64,000 bases of DNA from Synaphobranchus kaupii (Eukaryota > Chordata > Actinopteri > Anguilliformes > Synaphobranchidae): NCBI GenBank assembly GCA_029718625.1, contig CM056387.1, positions 39,077,994-39,141,993 on the forward strand, in the 5' to 3' direction. Positions within the stretch are counted from its first letter, which is position 1. Every line of letters begins with the position of its first letter. Below, piece after piece: positions 28,049 through 39,100 of this stretch. Below the pieces are notes generated by a model. That model saw only the letters and a program-made list of their open reading frames with translations. It made no database searches and had not been told where the DNA came from. Both the position numbers and the translations under genes were made by a program.

Positions 28049-28575
28049 CACTGCCTGGCCAAAAAAAAAAGTCGCACACTAATATTCCGTTGGACCGCCT
28101 TTAGCTTTGATTACGGCGCGCATTCCTTGTGGCATTGTTTCAACAACCTTATACAACGTCACAGCATTTATTTCTGACCAGAGTTGCATTCATTTTTGGC
28201 CGAGATCTTGACGACGGGAGAGTTGAACCACTCCGTAAAGTCTTCTCCAGCACATCTCAAAGACTTTCAATGGGGTTAAGGTCAGGACTCTGGTGGCCAA
28301 TTCATGTGTGAAAATGATTCCTCATGCTCCCTGAACCACTCTTTCACAATTTGAGCCCGATGAATCTTGACATTGTCGTCCTGGAATATGCCCATTGATG
28401 GGATAACCTGGTCATTCAGTACTCGGCTGACTTAATTTTATCGCTGCATAACGTTGCTGAGCCTAAACCTGATCAATTGAAGCAACCCCAGATCATAACA
28501 CTGCCTCCAGAGGCTTGTACAGTGGGCACTGTGCATGACGGGTGCAACGGCGACTTTTCTTTTGGCCAGGCAGTG
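28049..28575 (-). mobile_element. Second Tc1-like element, short form with both terminal repeats
   Basis: CACTGCCTGGCCAAAA at the left pairs with TTTTGGCCAGGCAGTG at the right. TA follows the right end, AA precedes the left. On minus the interior keeps transposase C-terminal motifs ([10 protein letters not shown] and a PDLNPIE-like stretch) with stops between. At 527 bases it is an internal deletion and inactive. Confidence 0.85.
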
Positions 28576-29197
28576 TACATCACTGTATGTTTCTATATAG
28601 GCCCATGCCCTATACATATAGGTACTTAAATACACTCAGGTTCATTGTGTCTGGAGTGGAGGCGTGTACAGCCACATGGTTGTGTCAGCTACTTAATGGC
28701 CCACTTCAGCTTTCTCCAGCTTTCCAGTCCATCCCTCAGCAGATTGAGCTTGCAAGGTTCTACCCCCAATTCCCCCACCCCCCACCCCCCACCCCCCACC
28801 TTTGCTCCCTGGACTGAACCTTAGCCAAGGGAATATGGAGCCGAAATGAGGACACTATTTTATTTTTAACAAAAGTAAAAAAAAAAAAAAACTAAAAAAA
28901 ACAGTCCACAGAAAAGTAGAAAACGTGCCAGGGACATTACAAAAGTTTTATTGAGCATAAATCTGAAACGCAAATCACAGATCGCTTACCAATCAAGCAA
29001 GTCAAACCAAAGAAATTTCAAATGTATGCTATCTATCTCGGGGAAAACCTCCGGTCCAAAGTGCACAGGCAAGAGCCTTCTCCCTGACATCAACCATGCT
29101 GAATTTGTGCTTGTGTGTGTGTGTGTGCGTGTGTGCACACGTGTTCGTGTGTGTGTGTGTGTGTGTGCACACGTGTTCGTGTGTGTGTGTGTGCACA

Positions 29198-29232
<35 letters not shown>

Positions 29233-30811
29233 ATTTCCATGATATCCAAAGCAGTGATGGAAAGGTAAGGCATTGTGAAACCCAAAATGGGAAGGGTCTT
29301 GTGGGCCAATCCTTGTGTTTTGCTTTGGAAATATTGCCTTGATTGGTTGAGCGATGGACAGGTCATTATAGCTCTGCCCCCGGGGACTGCACATCCTCTC
29401 TCCCATCCCCACTCTAAAGGGCCGTCCACAAAACCTTCCCCGCCTTTTCTTTCTCAAATAAAATATATGTACATACATACTATATATTCTCATCATAACA
29501 ATGTTCCTTTTACAGAACTACCCCTCCAGTGCAAATGATCTGACACATTCTAGAAGGATCCAGCCAGGCTGTACACACACGCGCACACACACACACACGC
29601 AACAGAGGTCCAGAAACAAAAAAAGGGGGAAAGGAGGGAGGAGCCAAAGCTGAGAGAGAGAGGGGGGGGGGGGGTGTCAAAACAGACAAGGGAGTCTGGG
29701 ATATAATTTTAGTCACATATTTATTACATAAATATTATAGTAAAATAGACCAGCGACAATTACCATAAAAAAATATCTTCCTTTAAAGTCCTGACAATGA
29801 ACAAGATTTTGAAAATCACAGGTTGACACGTACAAACACGCTGATTGTCTGGACCATGTTTGCAACCCACCACAAAAAACCTGACATCACACCAACCACC
29901 AGACTTCTTCTGTTGGGGGGGGGGGGGGGGGGGGTCATTGCTGGGGTGTGTATATAGCTGGGGTTAGGGGCGGTGGGTGGGTTGTAGTTTAAGGGATTTG
30001 GGATTATTGTAGACATCCTTTGCCCAGGCTTAAATGTACCTTTCCTTCGTCTGTCTAGCCTGTATTAGTTTGAGCGGTTTCCCACCTTGTGTGTGTACGT
30101 GTGTGTGTGTGTGTGTGTGTGAGTGAGTGTGAGTGTGGTATGGGGGGGTTGTGTGTGTACGTGTGTGCGAATAACTTGCAGTTTTAACAGCTATGGCTGT
30201 CATGCCTAAATCCTGCTAAGCCTCCAAACTGGATGAACATAGCACTGATGTTATAGTGACCCTTGTCCCTACAGTCGGAATATTATGCAAGGAGTTATTT
30301 GAGTGTCCCATTGGTGAGATGGGAGTTTTCTGTTTCCAGTTGTTTCTGAGATACTGTAGTCACAACAAGTACAATCCGGCGGAAGGCTAGTTGAAATATT
30401 GCTGGCAGATTCACACCCTGGTTCACATGCGTCTTTGCTACACGGCAATCTGAGAGAGACACGGAGAATACGCCCCTGTGAAAGCTGCTGAAACCCTTCC
30501 CAGTACTGAGATTGCTATGGGGTTGATGTTCTATTGCTTGGTCGGTTGGTTGGTTGTGGCCTGATCTCCTCAGAGGTCATGACCCCTGAGCGACACTGCA
30601 GGACACGCCCCCCTTTTCCCAGGAGCCTCTGGCGTCACAGTGAAACAAGAGAACTCAGAAGGAAGAGAGTGACATAAAGTCCTTAAAAATATCAACAGCA
30701 GTAGTATATTTTGTTAAGTTCCTTTATTTTTCAGTTCTGGGTTGATGTAAAACATTTGAAATCTGCTGAAGTCTCGTAACTACAAACACATAGATCAGTG
30801 AGTTCATGTCC

Positions 30812-30846
<35 letters not shown>

Positions 30847-32016
30847 GCCTCTGAGGGAAAAAAAAGACAGTTAATATTTATATAAAACAACGGTAAGTGA
30901 CACAGGAATCGCTTGGACAAGAGAGCGGCTCGCACCTGTCCGTGGATACTTTTACACATGAGGTGGCGTGTTTCGCCGCCGCCACAGCGGCGGTGGTGCT
31001 ACTCTGGCCTGTTCAGGGTGGAAAACGACACGTTTTGAACAGCGGATTTGAGACGTACAGACATCAGGTACAAGACTACCATGCAGTCTCTCCTTCCTCA
31101 CTGGTATAGAAGCCAAGGACATTGATGGCAAAGCTTTTGACAATATCCCCTCAGCGAGCACTTGGTAGAAAACAATACAGGCTTTATAATACAGGCTTTG
31201 GTGACCCTGGGCAAGCCAGTGGAGGTGTAGTTTCACCCCTGGTGCATATTCTGCTACAATCTCATCACCATTCTCTCACCACACATCTGATTTGCTGATC
31301 AGTCTTCTGGTTGTAGTCCCCCACTTTGTGAAGGTCATGCTAGCCATTTCCTTTGCCACCTTTCGACTAAAGTTGAAGGAGTTTGAACGTGCTGGCATAT
31401 TCTGTTCAGGTGCCCTGGGAATATACGGCACAACGACGTTGAACCGCGTGAAACGACTTATTCAGTGAACGCACATAAACACACACATACACACACACAC
31501 ACACACACACTTGCAGTTAATCCAAGGAACATCAGCCGAAAGCACCTTTTGAGGCCTTGCATCCTCCCCTGAGACAATTTGACTGACGAACCCGTTTTCA
31601 CTCAAACACTGCATATATATTCATAGATATAGAATTTATTTATTCACGTATAATACTAATCTGTGTTAATATATCTTTTTAAATATACTTACATTCCTTG
31701 CTGTCTAGATATATTAAATCACATTTTTATGTTCACTATATGCAAACAGTATTAAAGTAAATCTTTCCCTGAATGATATGCAAGCAAAGTTAATCTGAGC
31801 ATGAAACAATCATTCAGTCAATCTAAGCATTCCTAAAACTTCCATACCTTGAAGGCCATTTTGGTCTGGTTTTATCCATTTCTGATAATGTCAAGACTAC
31901 TAATTGTCATTGACTATTTCTTACTATCAATAGATATCCTCATAATCCACCACTTAAGTGCCACAGGTGCCGATCCCAGTGTCAGAACAACATACGTATG
32001 TGTGTGACTTGTCCCC
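28576..32016. other. Intergenic stretch with simple repeats
   Basis: No gene was recognised. It holds (GT)n at about 29107-29232, poly-G near 29915-29934, a (GT)n near 30090-30165, poly-A at about 30814-30844, (CA)n near 31480-31511 and AT-rich unique sequence. Part could be a distal THRA 3' UTR, see findings. Confidence 0.5.
28917..28952 (-). terminator. Possible distal poly(A) signal (minus strand)
   Basis: On minus, AATAAA (28952-28947) is followed by ACTTTTGTAATGTCC and then U-rich sequence. The form is good, but no transcript end can be tied to it from sequence alone. Confidence 0.25.
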
Positions 32017-33200
32017 TACGCTCTCGTTCCTCTCGTTCCTCACGCTCTCGTTCCTCACGTTCCTCACGCTCTCGTTCCTCACGCTCTCCTTCCTCACGCT
32101 CTCGTTCCTCACGCTCTCCTTCCTCACGCTCTCGTTCCTCACGCTCTCGTTCCTCACGCTCTCCTTCCTCACGCTCTCCTTCCCCACGCTCTCCTTCCTC
32201 ACGCTCTCGTTCCTCACGCTCTCCTTCCTCACGCTCTCGTTCCTCACGCTCTCCTTCCCCACGCTCTCCTTCCTCACACTCTCGTTCCTCACGCTCTCCT
32301 TCCCCACGCTCTCGTTCCTCACGCTCTCCTTCCTCACGCTCTCGTTCCTCACGCTCTCGTTCCTCACGCTCTCCTTCCTCACGCTCTCCTTCCCCACGCT
32401 CTCCTTCCTCACGCTCTCCTTCCTCACGCTCTCGTTCCTCACGCTCTCCTTCCCCACGCTCTCCTTCCTCACGCTCTCCTTCCTCACGCTCTCCTTCCCC
32501 ACGCTCTCCTTCCTCACGCTCTCCTTCCCCACGCTCTCCTTCCTCACGCTCTCGTTCCCCTCCTTCCTCACGCTCTCCTTCCTCACGCTCTCCTTCCCCA
32601 CGCTCTCATTCCTCACGCTCTCGTTCCCCACGCTCTCCTTCCTCACGCTCTCCTTCCCCACGCTCTCCTTCCTCACGCTCTCCTTCCTCACGCTCTCCTT
32701 CCCCACGCTCTCCTTCCTCACGCTCTCCTTCCCCACGCTCTCCTTCCCCACGCTCTCCTTCCTCACGCTCTCCTTCCCCACGCTCTCCTTCCTCACGCTC
32801 TCCTTCCCCACGCTCTCCTTCCTCACGCTCTCCTTCCCCACGCTCTCCTTCCTCACACTCTCGTTCCCCTCCTTCCTCACGCTCTCCTTCCTCACGCTCT
32901 CCTTCCCCACGCTCTCCTTCCCCACGCTCTCCTTCCTCACGCTCTCCTTCCTCACACTCTCGTTCCCCTCCTTCCTCACGCTCTCCTTCCTCACGCTCTC
33001 CTTCCTCACGCTCTCCTTCCCCACGCTCTCCTTCCTCACGCTCTCCTTCCTCACGCTCTCCTTCCTCACACTCTCGTTCCCCTCCTTCCTCACGCTCTCC
33101 TTCCTCACGCTCTCCTTCCTCACGCTCTCCTTCCTCACACTCTCGTTCCCCTCCTTCCTCACGCTCTCCTTCCTCACGCTCTCCTTCCTCACGCTCTTGC
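32017..33200 (+). repeat. 15-base satellite array, about 1.2 kb
   Basis: Nearly 80 copies of CTCACGCTCTC(G/C)TTC and its C-for-T variants. It is CpG-bearing and strongly strand-asymmetric (pyrimidine on plus). Shorter 12-base units (CTCGTTCCCCTC) recur several times. Long ORFs on both strands (repeats of VRKES on minus, SPSSR on plus) are by-products of a period divisible by three. Confidence 0.95.
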
Positions 33201-33379
33201 ATATGACTACACACACACACCTACTCACTCATACTGATTTACATGAACTCTCAGCCCTTCGCTTGGTCTTACCCACACTTACATGGACGAATACAAACAC
33301 CCACTCATTCACACTGACTTAAACTCTCTGTCCTTATCGGTTTCTCACACACGCACAGATATACAAAAAGACACCCTGC

Positions 33380-33640
33380 ATCTTTCAGCAGGTACAAACA
33401 CACACACACAAACAGCATTGCACATGCACACACACTCACACACACACATACACCCTCACACACAAACAACATTGCACATGCACACACACACTCACAGATT
33501 CACTCATTCACATACTCACAGAGTAACACAGACACACACACACAAACAGCATTGCACATGCACACACACTCACAGATGCACTCATTCACATACCCACGGA
33601 CACACACACACACACACACACACATTGCGTCTCACACAAA
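33380..33640 (+). repeat. CA-rich simple repeat cluster
   Basis: Several (CA)n blocks joined by GCATTGCACATGCACACACA-type units repeated about three times. Non-coding. Confidence 0.85.
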
Positions 33641-34061
33641 CTCAATGTCATACAGCACAACTCCAGTGCTCTCTTTCTCTCTCTCTCTCTCTCTCAGCCA
33701 CACACCCACAGATCACTGTAAATCACAGTGTCCTGGACCGGTCTGGCGTGAACGCTCACCCTTGTGAATTTACGCTTGTGAAAATGGTGTGCTGGCAGAA
33801 TCGGGCTGAGCATGGCCTGGGTCCACGTTGGCACGGCACGGTCTCCCTGCCCGCTTCCCGGGCAACCACATTCTTTCCTCTGCTGCCCTCATTTGAGTCA
33901 TGAAGGGGAAGGGGGGGTTGAAATCTATGGGCCCAGGTCCAAAAGAATGGCAGCCAGCTAAACGTTCTTCAATCGCTCCCTCCACAATAAATAATGCAGC
34001 CCAATGGCGCGGCGGAACGTTTCCACCCAACGCCAGCGAGACTAAACAAACCCTCTCCTTT

Positions 34062-34064
<3 letters not shown>

Positions 34065-34094
<30 letters not shown>
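34065..34094 (+). repeat. Poly-G tract of 30 bases
   Basis: Thirty consecutive G. Such a run can form G-quadruplexes and its length may not be reliable in an assembly. Confidence 0.9.
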
Positions 34095-34095
<1 letters not shown>

Positions 34096-34235
34096 GAAGG
34101 CATGAGAAGGAGAGAAAGCACTAGAGGTTTTACCGTCCGACAGGCCTGGATCCTATTTACAAACTCAAAGCCATTCTGATTCCATTACAGCTAAGCCCCC
34201 ATGCATAGAGCAGATTGCAAGCATGAATTACACAC

Positions 34236-34245
34236 TATGCACACA

Positions 34246-34276
<31 letters not shown>

Positions 34277-34277
34277 T
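34236..34277 (+). repeat. (CA)n microsatellite
   Basis: Cytosine-adenine dinucleotide run with a CGCG interruption near its start. Confidence 0.85.
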
Positions 34278-34791
34278 CGTGCATTATTGGTTCCATTCTG
34301 CTGAAGAAAGGAAAGGAGAAAGGAGGGAAAAAAAAAAGCCAAGTGGTTTCCAGACGACTGGCTCTGCTGCTGTCCCCTGCTCTTACAGATATCCCTCTCG
34401 ATGCACGGCCTCAAAAGGTGTTTCAGCAGCTCGCAAACACAAACAGTACTTACAGAGACACACAAGCGCAAACACACTCACATGAACTCTCGATTGCACA
34501 AAACCAGAAGGTGTCCAACCTCCTGCTCGTTAGAGATGTCAGAGTCCCCACAAAGTATCATCCATTTTGAAGTAATGAGCACATTTGTGAAGTGCACCCC
34601 ACAGGGCCTGAGCAGAGAGGACCATGGGATAGCCAGTAAAATGAAACCCACCGTCCACTTATTGCATGTTTATTAAATCCGATTTCCGTTTTATTTTTTT
34701 ACTTAGGCAGGTATACTTACGTTGCTATTTCCACTTTTGTTATTGTAAGTTATCGGTACAAAGGAGGTTCAGAGGAGCGTGAGGTCACACA

Positions 34792-34980
34792 CAGAGGTGG
34801 AAAGTCCAGGGGTCAGAAAGTAAAAATCCTGCCATGTGTTTCTTCCACCCATGAACTCAGCCAGCTGACTTGACTAATTAGTTCTACCTCCTGGCTGAAG
34901 AATTGTGCTAATTAGCAAATCCAGGTGATTGGAACCAAATACTGGGGAGAACTTTTGCTTTCTGAACCTGGACCCCTCTG
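34792..34980. mobile_element. hAT-type MITE, copy C
   Basis: Same family as 23762 and 44310: CAGAGGTGGAAAGTCCAGGG at the left and GGACCCCTCTG at the right. Flanks GTCACACA and GTCAAAAG agree at only five of eight bases, so the duplication is decayed. Confidence 0.7.
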
Positions 34981-35169
34981 GTCAAAAGAGTGTAGATATT
35001 TTTTGTGATGGGATTGGGGAGAGTTGGTGCATTTGGCAGATCTTCATGACTGGCAGGACGGGGCACAGCTCTGGACATCCTGCAACGTGCGTCAATGTAC
35101 TTGGGAGCCCGGCTCAACAGGGTATCTGACGCGCACCCCTCCCCCAATAAGTTCCCTCCTCACAAGACC

Positions 35170-35450
35170 TACGGGGAGGCAAGACGTGACCGCGTAAGAC
35201 CCTTAAATCTCTCACTCTTCCGCCATACCGCGGTTTCAAAAAAATAACGGCTTGGACAGAAACGGCAGAGTGCTCGCTCTCTCGCGCTCCACTCGATCGT
35301 CGCCGATGCCGCGCCTGCCCTTCGCGGGCGGCGGTTTGCCGGGGGGAGGGTCTGATTGAGGCGGGGAAAAAACGTCCCGCGGACTTCCCGCCCGCTGCGC
35401 GCGTCTCCAGGGAAACGCTTTTTGGAGCGAGCGCTCATTGGCACACCAGC
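35170..35450. promoter_or_regulatory. CpG-rich island of unknown role
   Basis: A compact stretch with many CpGs (for example GCCGCGCCTGCCCTTCGCGG and CGTCCCGCGGACTTCCCGCC) in otherwise CpG-poor flank. No exon of a known gene was recognised. It could be an undetected promoter or enhancer. Confidence 0.35.
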
Positions 35451-35474
35451 AGTTTGCAGTATGTCCCCAGACAA

Positions 35475-35478
<4 letters not shown>

Positions 35479-35512
<34 letters not shown>
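35479..35512 (+). repeat. (CA)n microsatellite
   Basis: Run of about 17 CA dinucleotides, directly after the CpG-rich island. Confidence 0.9.
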
Positions 35513-35516
<4 letters not shown>

Positions 35517-35934
35517 CATACACACACCGCACTCGCACACCCACGAGCATGCACACGCACATACACGTCCTTTAGACTCCAGCTGGCAAGAATCACATGC
35601 ATACAGATATATATGTATATATATCTTATTTTCATTTTTTTTTTTATATTAGTGACTGATGCATTTGACTTGCTGAAAGCCATGCAATTTGGAGGTACAA
35701 AACTGTAAAATTGAGAAAATGAATAGTGCTGAGTGTAAATTGAATTAAAAAAAAAAAAAATCGCACAAGTAACAAGACTATTCATATATTATAATAGCAT
35801 CTACGCATGTAATTTGCTCAAAAGATGTCTCCCAAAATGACCCAATCAGCTTCCAGGTTCTGTGTGCAACAGTACAACACCCCCCCCCCCCCTTTGAACC
35901 AATCACAAGATGACACGGAAACAAGAGAACAAGA

Positions 35935-36115
35935 ATGAGAGGGGGAGAGGAAGTGGGATGGAGTGAGAGGGCTGGAAAGAGAGAGACAGAGAGAAAAAAA
36001 TATGGAGAGAGAGATGGAGAGCAATAAAGAGATGGAGAGTGAGATATGAAGAGAGAGCAAGAAACAGATATTGTGAGAGAGACAGACAGAGAGATGGACA
36101 GAGTGAGAGAGAGAG
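35935..36115 (+). repeat. GA-rich simple repeat
   Basis: Degenerate (GA)n with [22 protein letters not shown] units. No coding content. Confidence 0.85.
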
Positions 36116-39100
36116 GATCACAAATCACATGTAGAACACAGAATACGGCTTCAGGCCTGAAGCTGAAAATAAGCATGAGTGAACAGTGGTTGTATCTACA
36201 TATTTTTCATCATTTATTAAAGAAAAAAAAAAAAAAAAAACTTTCATTGTTTTTTTTGTTTTACCTGAGATATTCCTTCAAGAACTTTCTTTTATGGTCT
36301 CATTGCACTTCAGCGTGCACGCAGCTGTGTGAGCGTGCACGTGCATGTCCGCTCCCCAGCCTACAACGCTCTCACGGGTGGGCACACTTTGAGGTAAGCC
36401 GCATAGACGTGCTCTTTTATCTCTTTTAAAAAGCTGTGGGTGGGAAACTGCCCCTGTGATTGACCTGTGTCCACGCTTCAGGCAGTGATCCTATGCATGC
36501 GTTGTCCCTGATCCGCTAAGCTTTGTCCGGCACGCTGTAGTTTACTGCTCGACAGCTTTAAATAAAAAGAAAATTAAAAAAAACAATAAATGGAGGCTCA
36601 TTGTATTTTGTTTTTGCTTATTGCATCTGTCCTGTGTTGGGACAGCTTCACTCGAGTGCTGAATTTGAGTCCCCAGCCCTCGTCTACTGACTAAAAAATG
36701 AACGAGCTGCTAAAACCCTCCTCCGCTGGCTATTTGGTGTCCCAGCGATCAATTCCTCCACTCGTTCATTAAGTAAAGAATAAATGACTTCGACTTTTTC
36801 TCTAACTACCTGGAGTAGACAAGAGAGAGAAGGGAAATATAGAGAGCCTGTTGGAAGAATGAATGCATCAACACGATGCATAATTTATAACCCGACCCAA
36901 AACGCAAACTGGTCTACGCTGACTCTACGTCCCATTAATATATTATTACAACTAAAAAAGAACATTCAGAGTTATGTTCAGTTAGATATTAGCTCCATCA
37001 ATTTGTCCAGTAAATCCTGTCAGCCATTTTTGTTTTGGCTTGTTAAAAATTCCACTTTCGTATTGGGATCAGCACTTTCCAGAAACGAGTGAAAATGGGT
37101 AGCACCAATGCGCCTGGGCCGTGAGAGCTTTTGGAGACGTGAGGACACTGGCGCACGTGCGCGAACACATGCGCGGCCTTTCTGTGCTTTCAACAGCCAA
37201 TTAATTCACTCACAAACCCGATGGGCGTGGTCTACGGCGCTCAGCTCAACGTGCCTCCACGCCGCCCAAACTACACATACCGCCCCGCCCCCCCCCCCCC
37301 ACACAGTCCCACCCCTATCTCTGACCCCATCCCCCTCCCCCCACCTCCACGTAGTCCCATTCCCCAGGCCAGGAAGGCACGTTTGAGCTGAACTCCAGAA
37401 CACGGTAATTCTGTTGGGAAGGCCACACCTGTTGTGGGCCTTTTCGCTGTCAACACTAAGAGTAGCAAGGTCTGTGCACCCGCAATTATATCCAACACTG
37501 GGTATTAGTCACACTGTAAGAGTTGAGGAGGATTGTGGGAGTTTTTTTTTTTTTTGAGTTTGTGGAGAGTTTTGCCTGTTGAGGTGCCCCCCCGTCCCTG
37601 TCACAAAGAGAAAGGGGGAGGGGCGGGGCTTTGGTAATGACTGTGGGTAGAAGAAGGGCATTGCATAGACATCTTGCTACTGGTGTTCAGAACAAACTCT
37701 TTTAAAAATTTGGCATCAGGGAGAAAATCAGACAAAAACAAAAATAAAAGGGGAAAGGACAATCAAACCCGCCCCGTGTGCGTTAGGACTGGCTGAGGCG
37801 GCGGGGCCAGACCCTCCGGGGGCCGAAGAGCCGCCTTTCAGTTTGCGGCCCCTACGTGATTGGACGATGCTGGACTGTCCCCGCCCGTATACTCCCCTAG
37901 TTCACCTCGGCTCCCATACCCTCTGTAAACTACATAACTCCCTAATCCCACCCCCAACCCCTATCATAGTTACCCAATTTACCCTAATCCCACCTCCACC
38001 CTTATCTTCATTATCATAATTTACGTAGCAGTCTGTTTTACCCCCTGCGCTTTACAAAAGCTAACAGCTAAACACATTCTGTAACTCGATACACTCAGCT
38101 GGGTTTTTTTTTTTGGGTTAAGTACCTTCCCTGGAGGGTAAAACAGACGGTGATGTATTGTCCGGGATTTCACCTCTTAATTCCGGTGACTCAAGGGGTG
38201 AGGGTCGTGATGCTAACGCTCGCCTTCTCTACAACCTGGCGGCTCCGTGGCCCCACACCGGCCCGGCGACCCGGATCAACCAATCAAAAGACACACAGGG
38301 GTTGGGTAGGGTTGGGGGGGGGGGGTGGGTGGGGGGGGTTGTCCTTATAAGGGAGAAGGGTAGGGTGATTGGTAACCTCACAGGGTGCTTTTCAGATATG
38401 GACATATCCACATGCGTATGTGAGTGTGTACACACGCACATATACAGACATACAAAGCATTTATATACGTATACATTTTTACTGCACTTTACAAGGAGGA
38501 TGAGTCAATGCTTTAATTCTCCATTCTCACCCGTGTGTACGTCAGCATTGTATATAAATATTCTTTAATGTTCTTTTCTTTTACATCCTTGGTTATGGCC
38601 AAAAAAAAAAAAAAAAAAATCAAATAAAACAATCCCAAAAAAAGCACATTACAAAAAAAGTATTAAGTAAAAACGAAAACGAAAAAAAAAAAAAAAACAT
38701 TGCACCTTGCAGACGGGCAATATTCTCTTGTTTTGTCGTGTGTAACGTCAGTTCGACACCACTCGCTGTCCACTGCACTCTGCTGGTGACCCAAAATGAG
38801 GTTCTAGGGCCCGGGCAAGGCCAGTCCTGTCAGCTACATTCAGTACGGAGCAATAGCAAAAATAACCCCGCCCAAGCTTCCAAAGGCCCCGTTCCGCCTC
38901 TCGGAGCCCGTCTCGCTACTCCTGAGGCCAACAGGCTAAAGGTTAATCTCAGTGATATTCATATTCATATTGCAATCTTCCTGTTGCTTTGTTCACGGTT
39001 GAGTCGAACCTAAACCATCCCAGAGGGGGAGAATTATTATTATTATTTTTGTTAAATGGCATTGGGGGGGCGTGACCGATGGGACGGTCCGCCCGACGTT

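Noticed and set aside
31954..33322. Very long open frames (over 400 codons) on both strands, one resembling an RS-domain protein
   Set aside because: They are translations of a 15-base satellite; the period is divisible by three, so frames stay open. No splice sites, start context or non-repeat domain support a gene.
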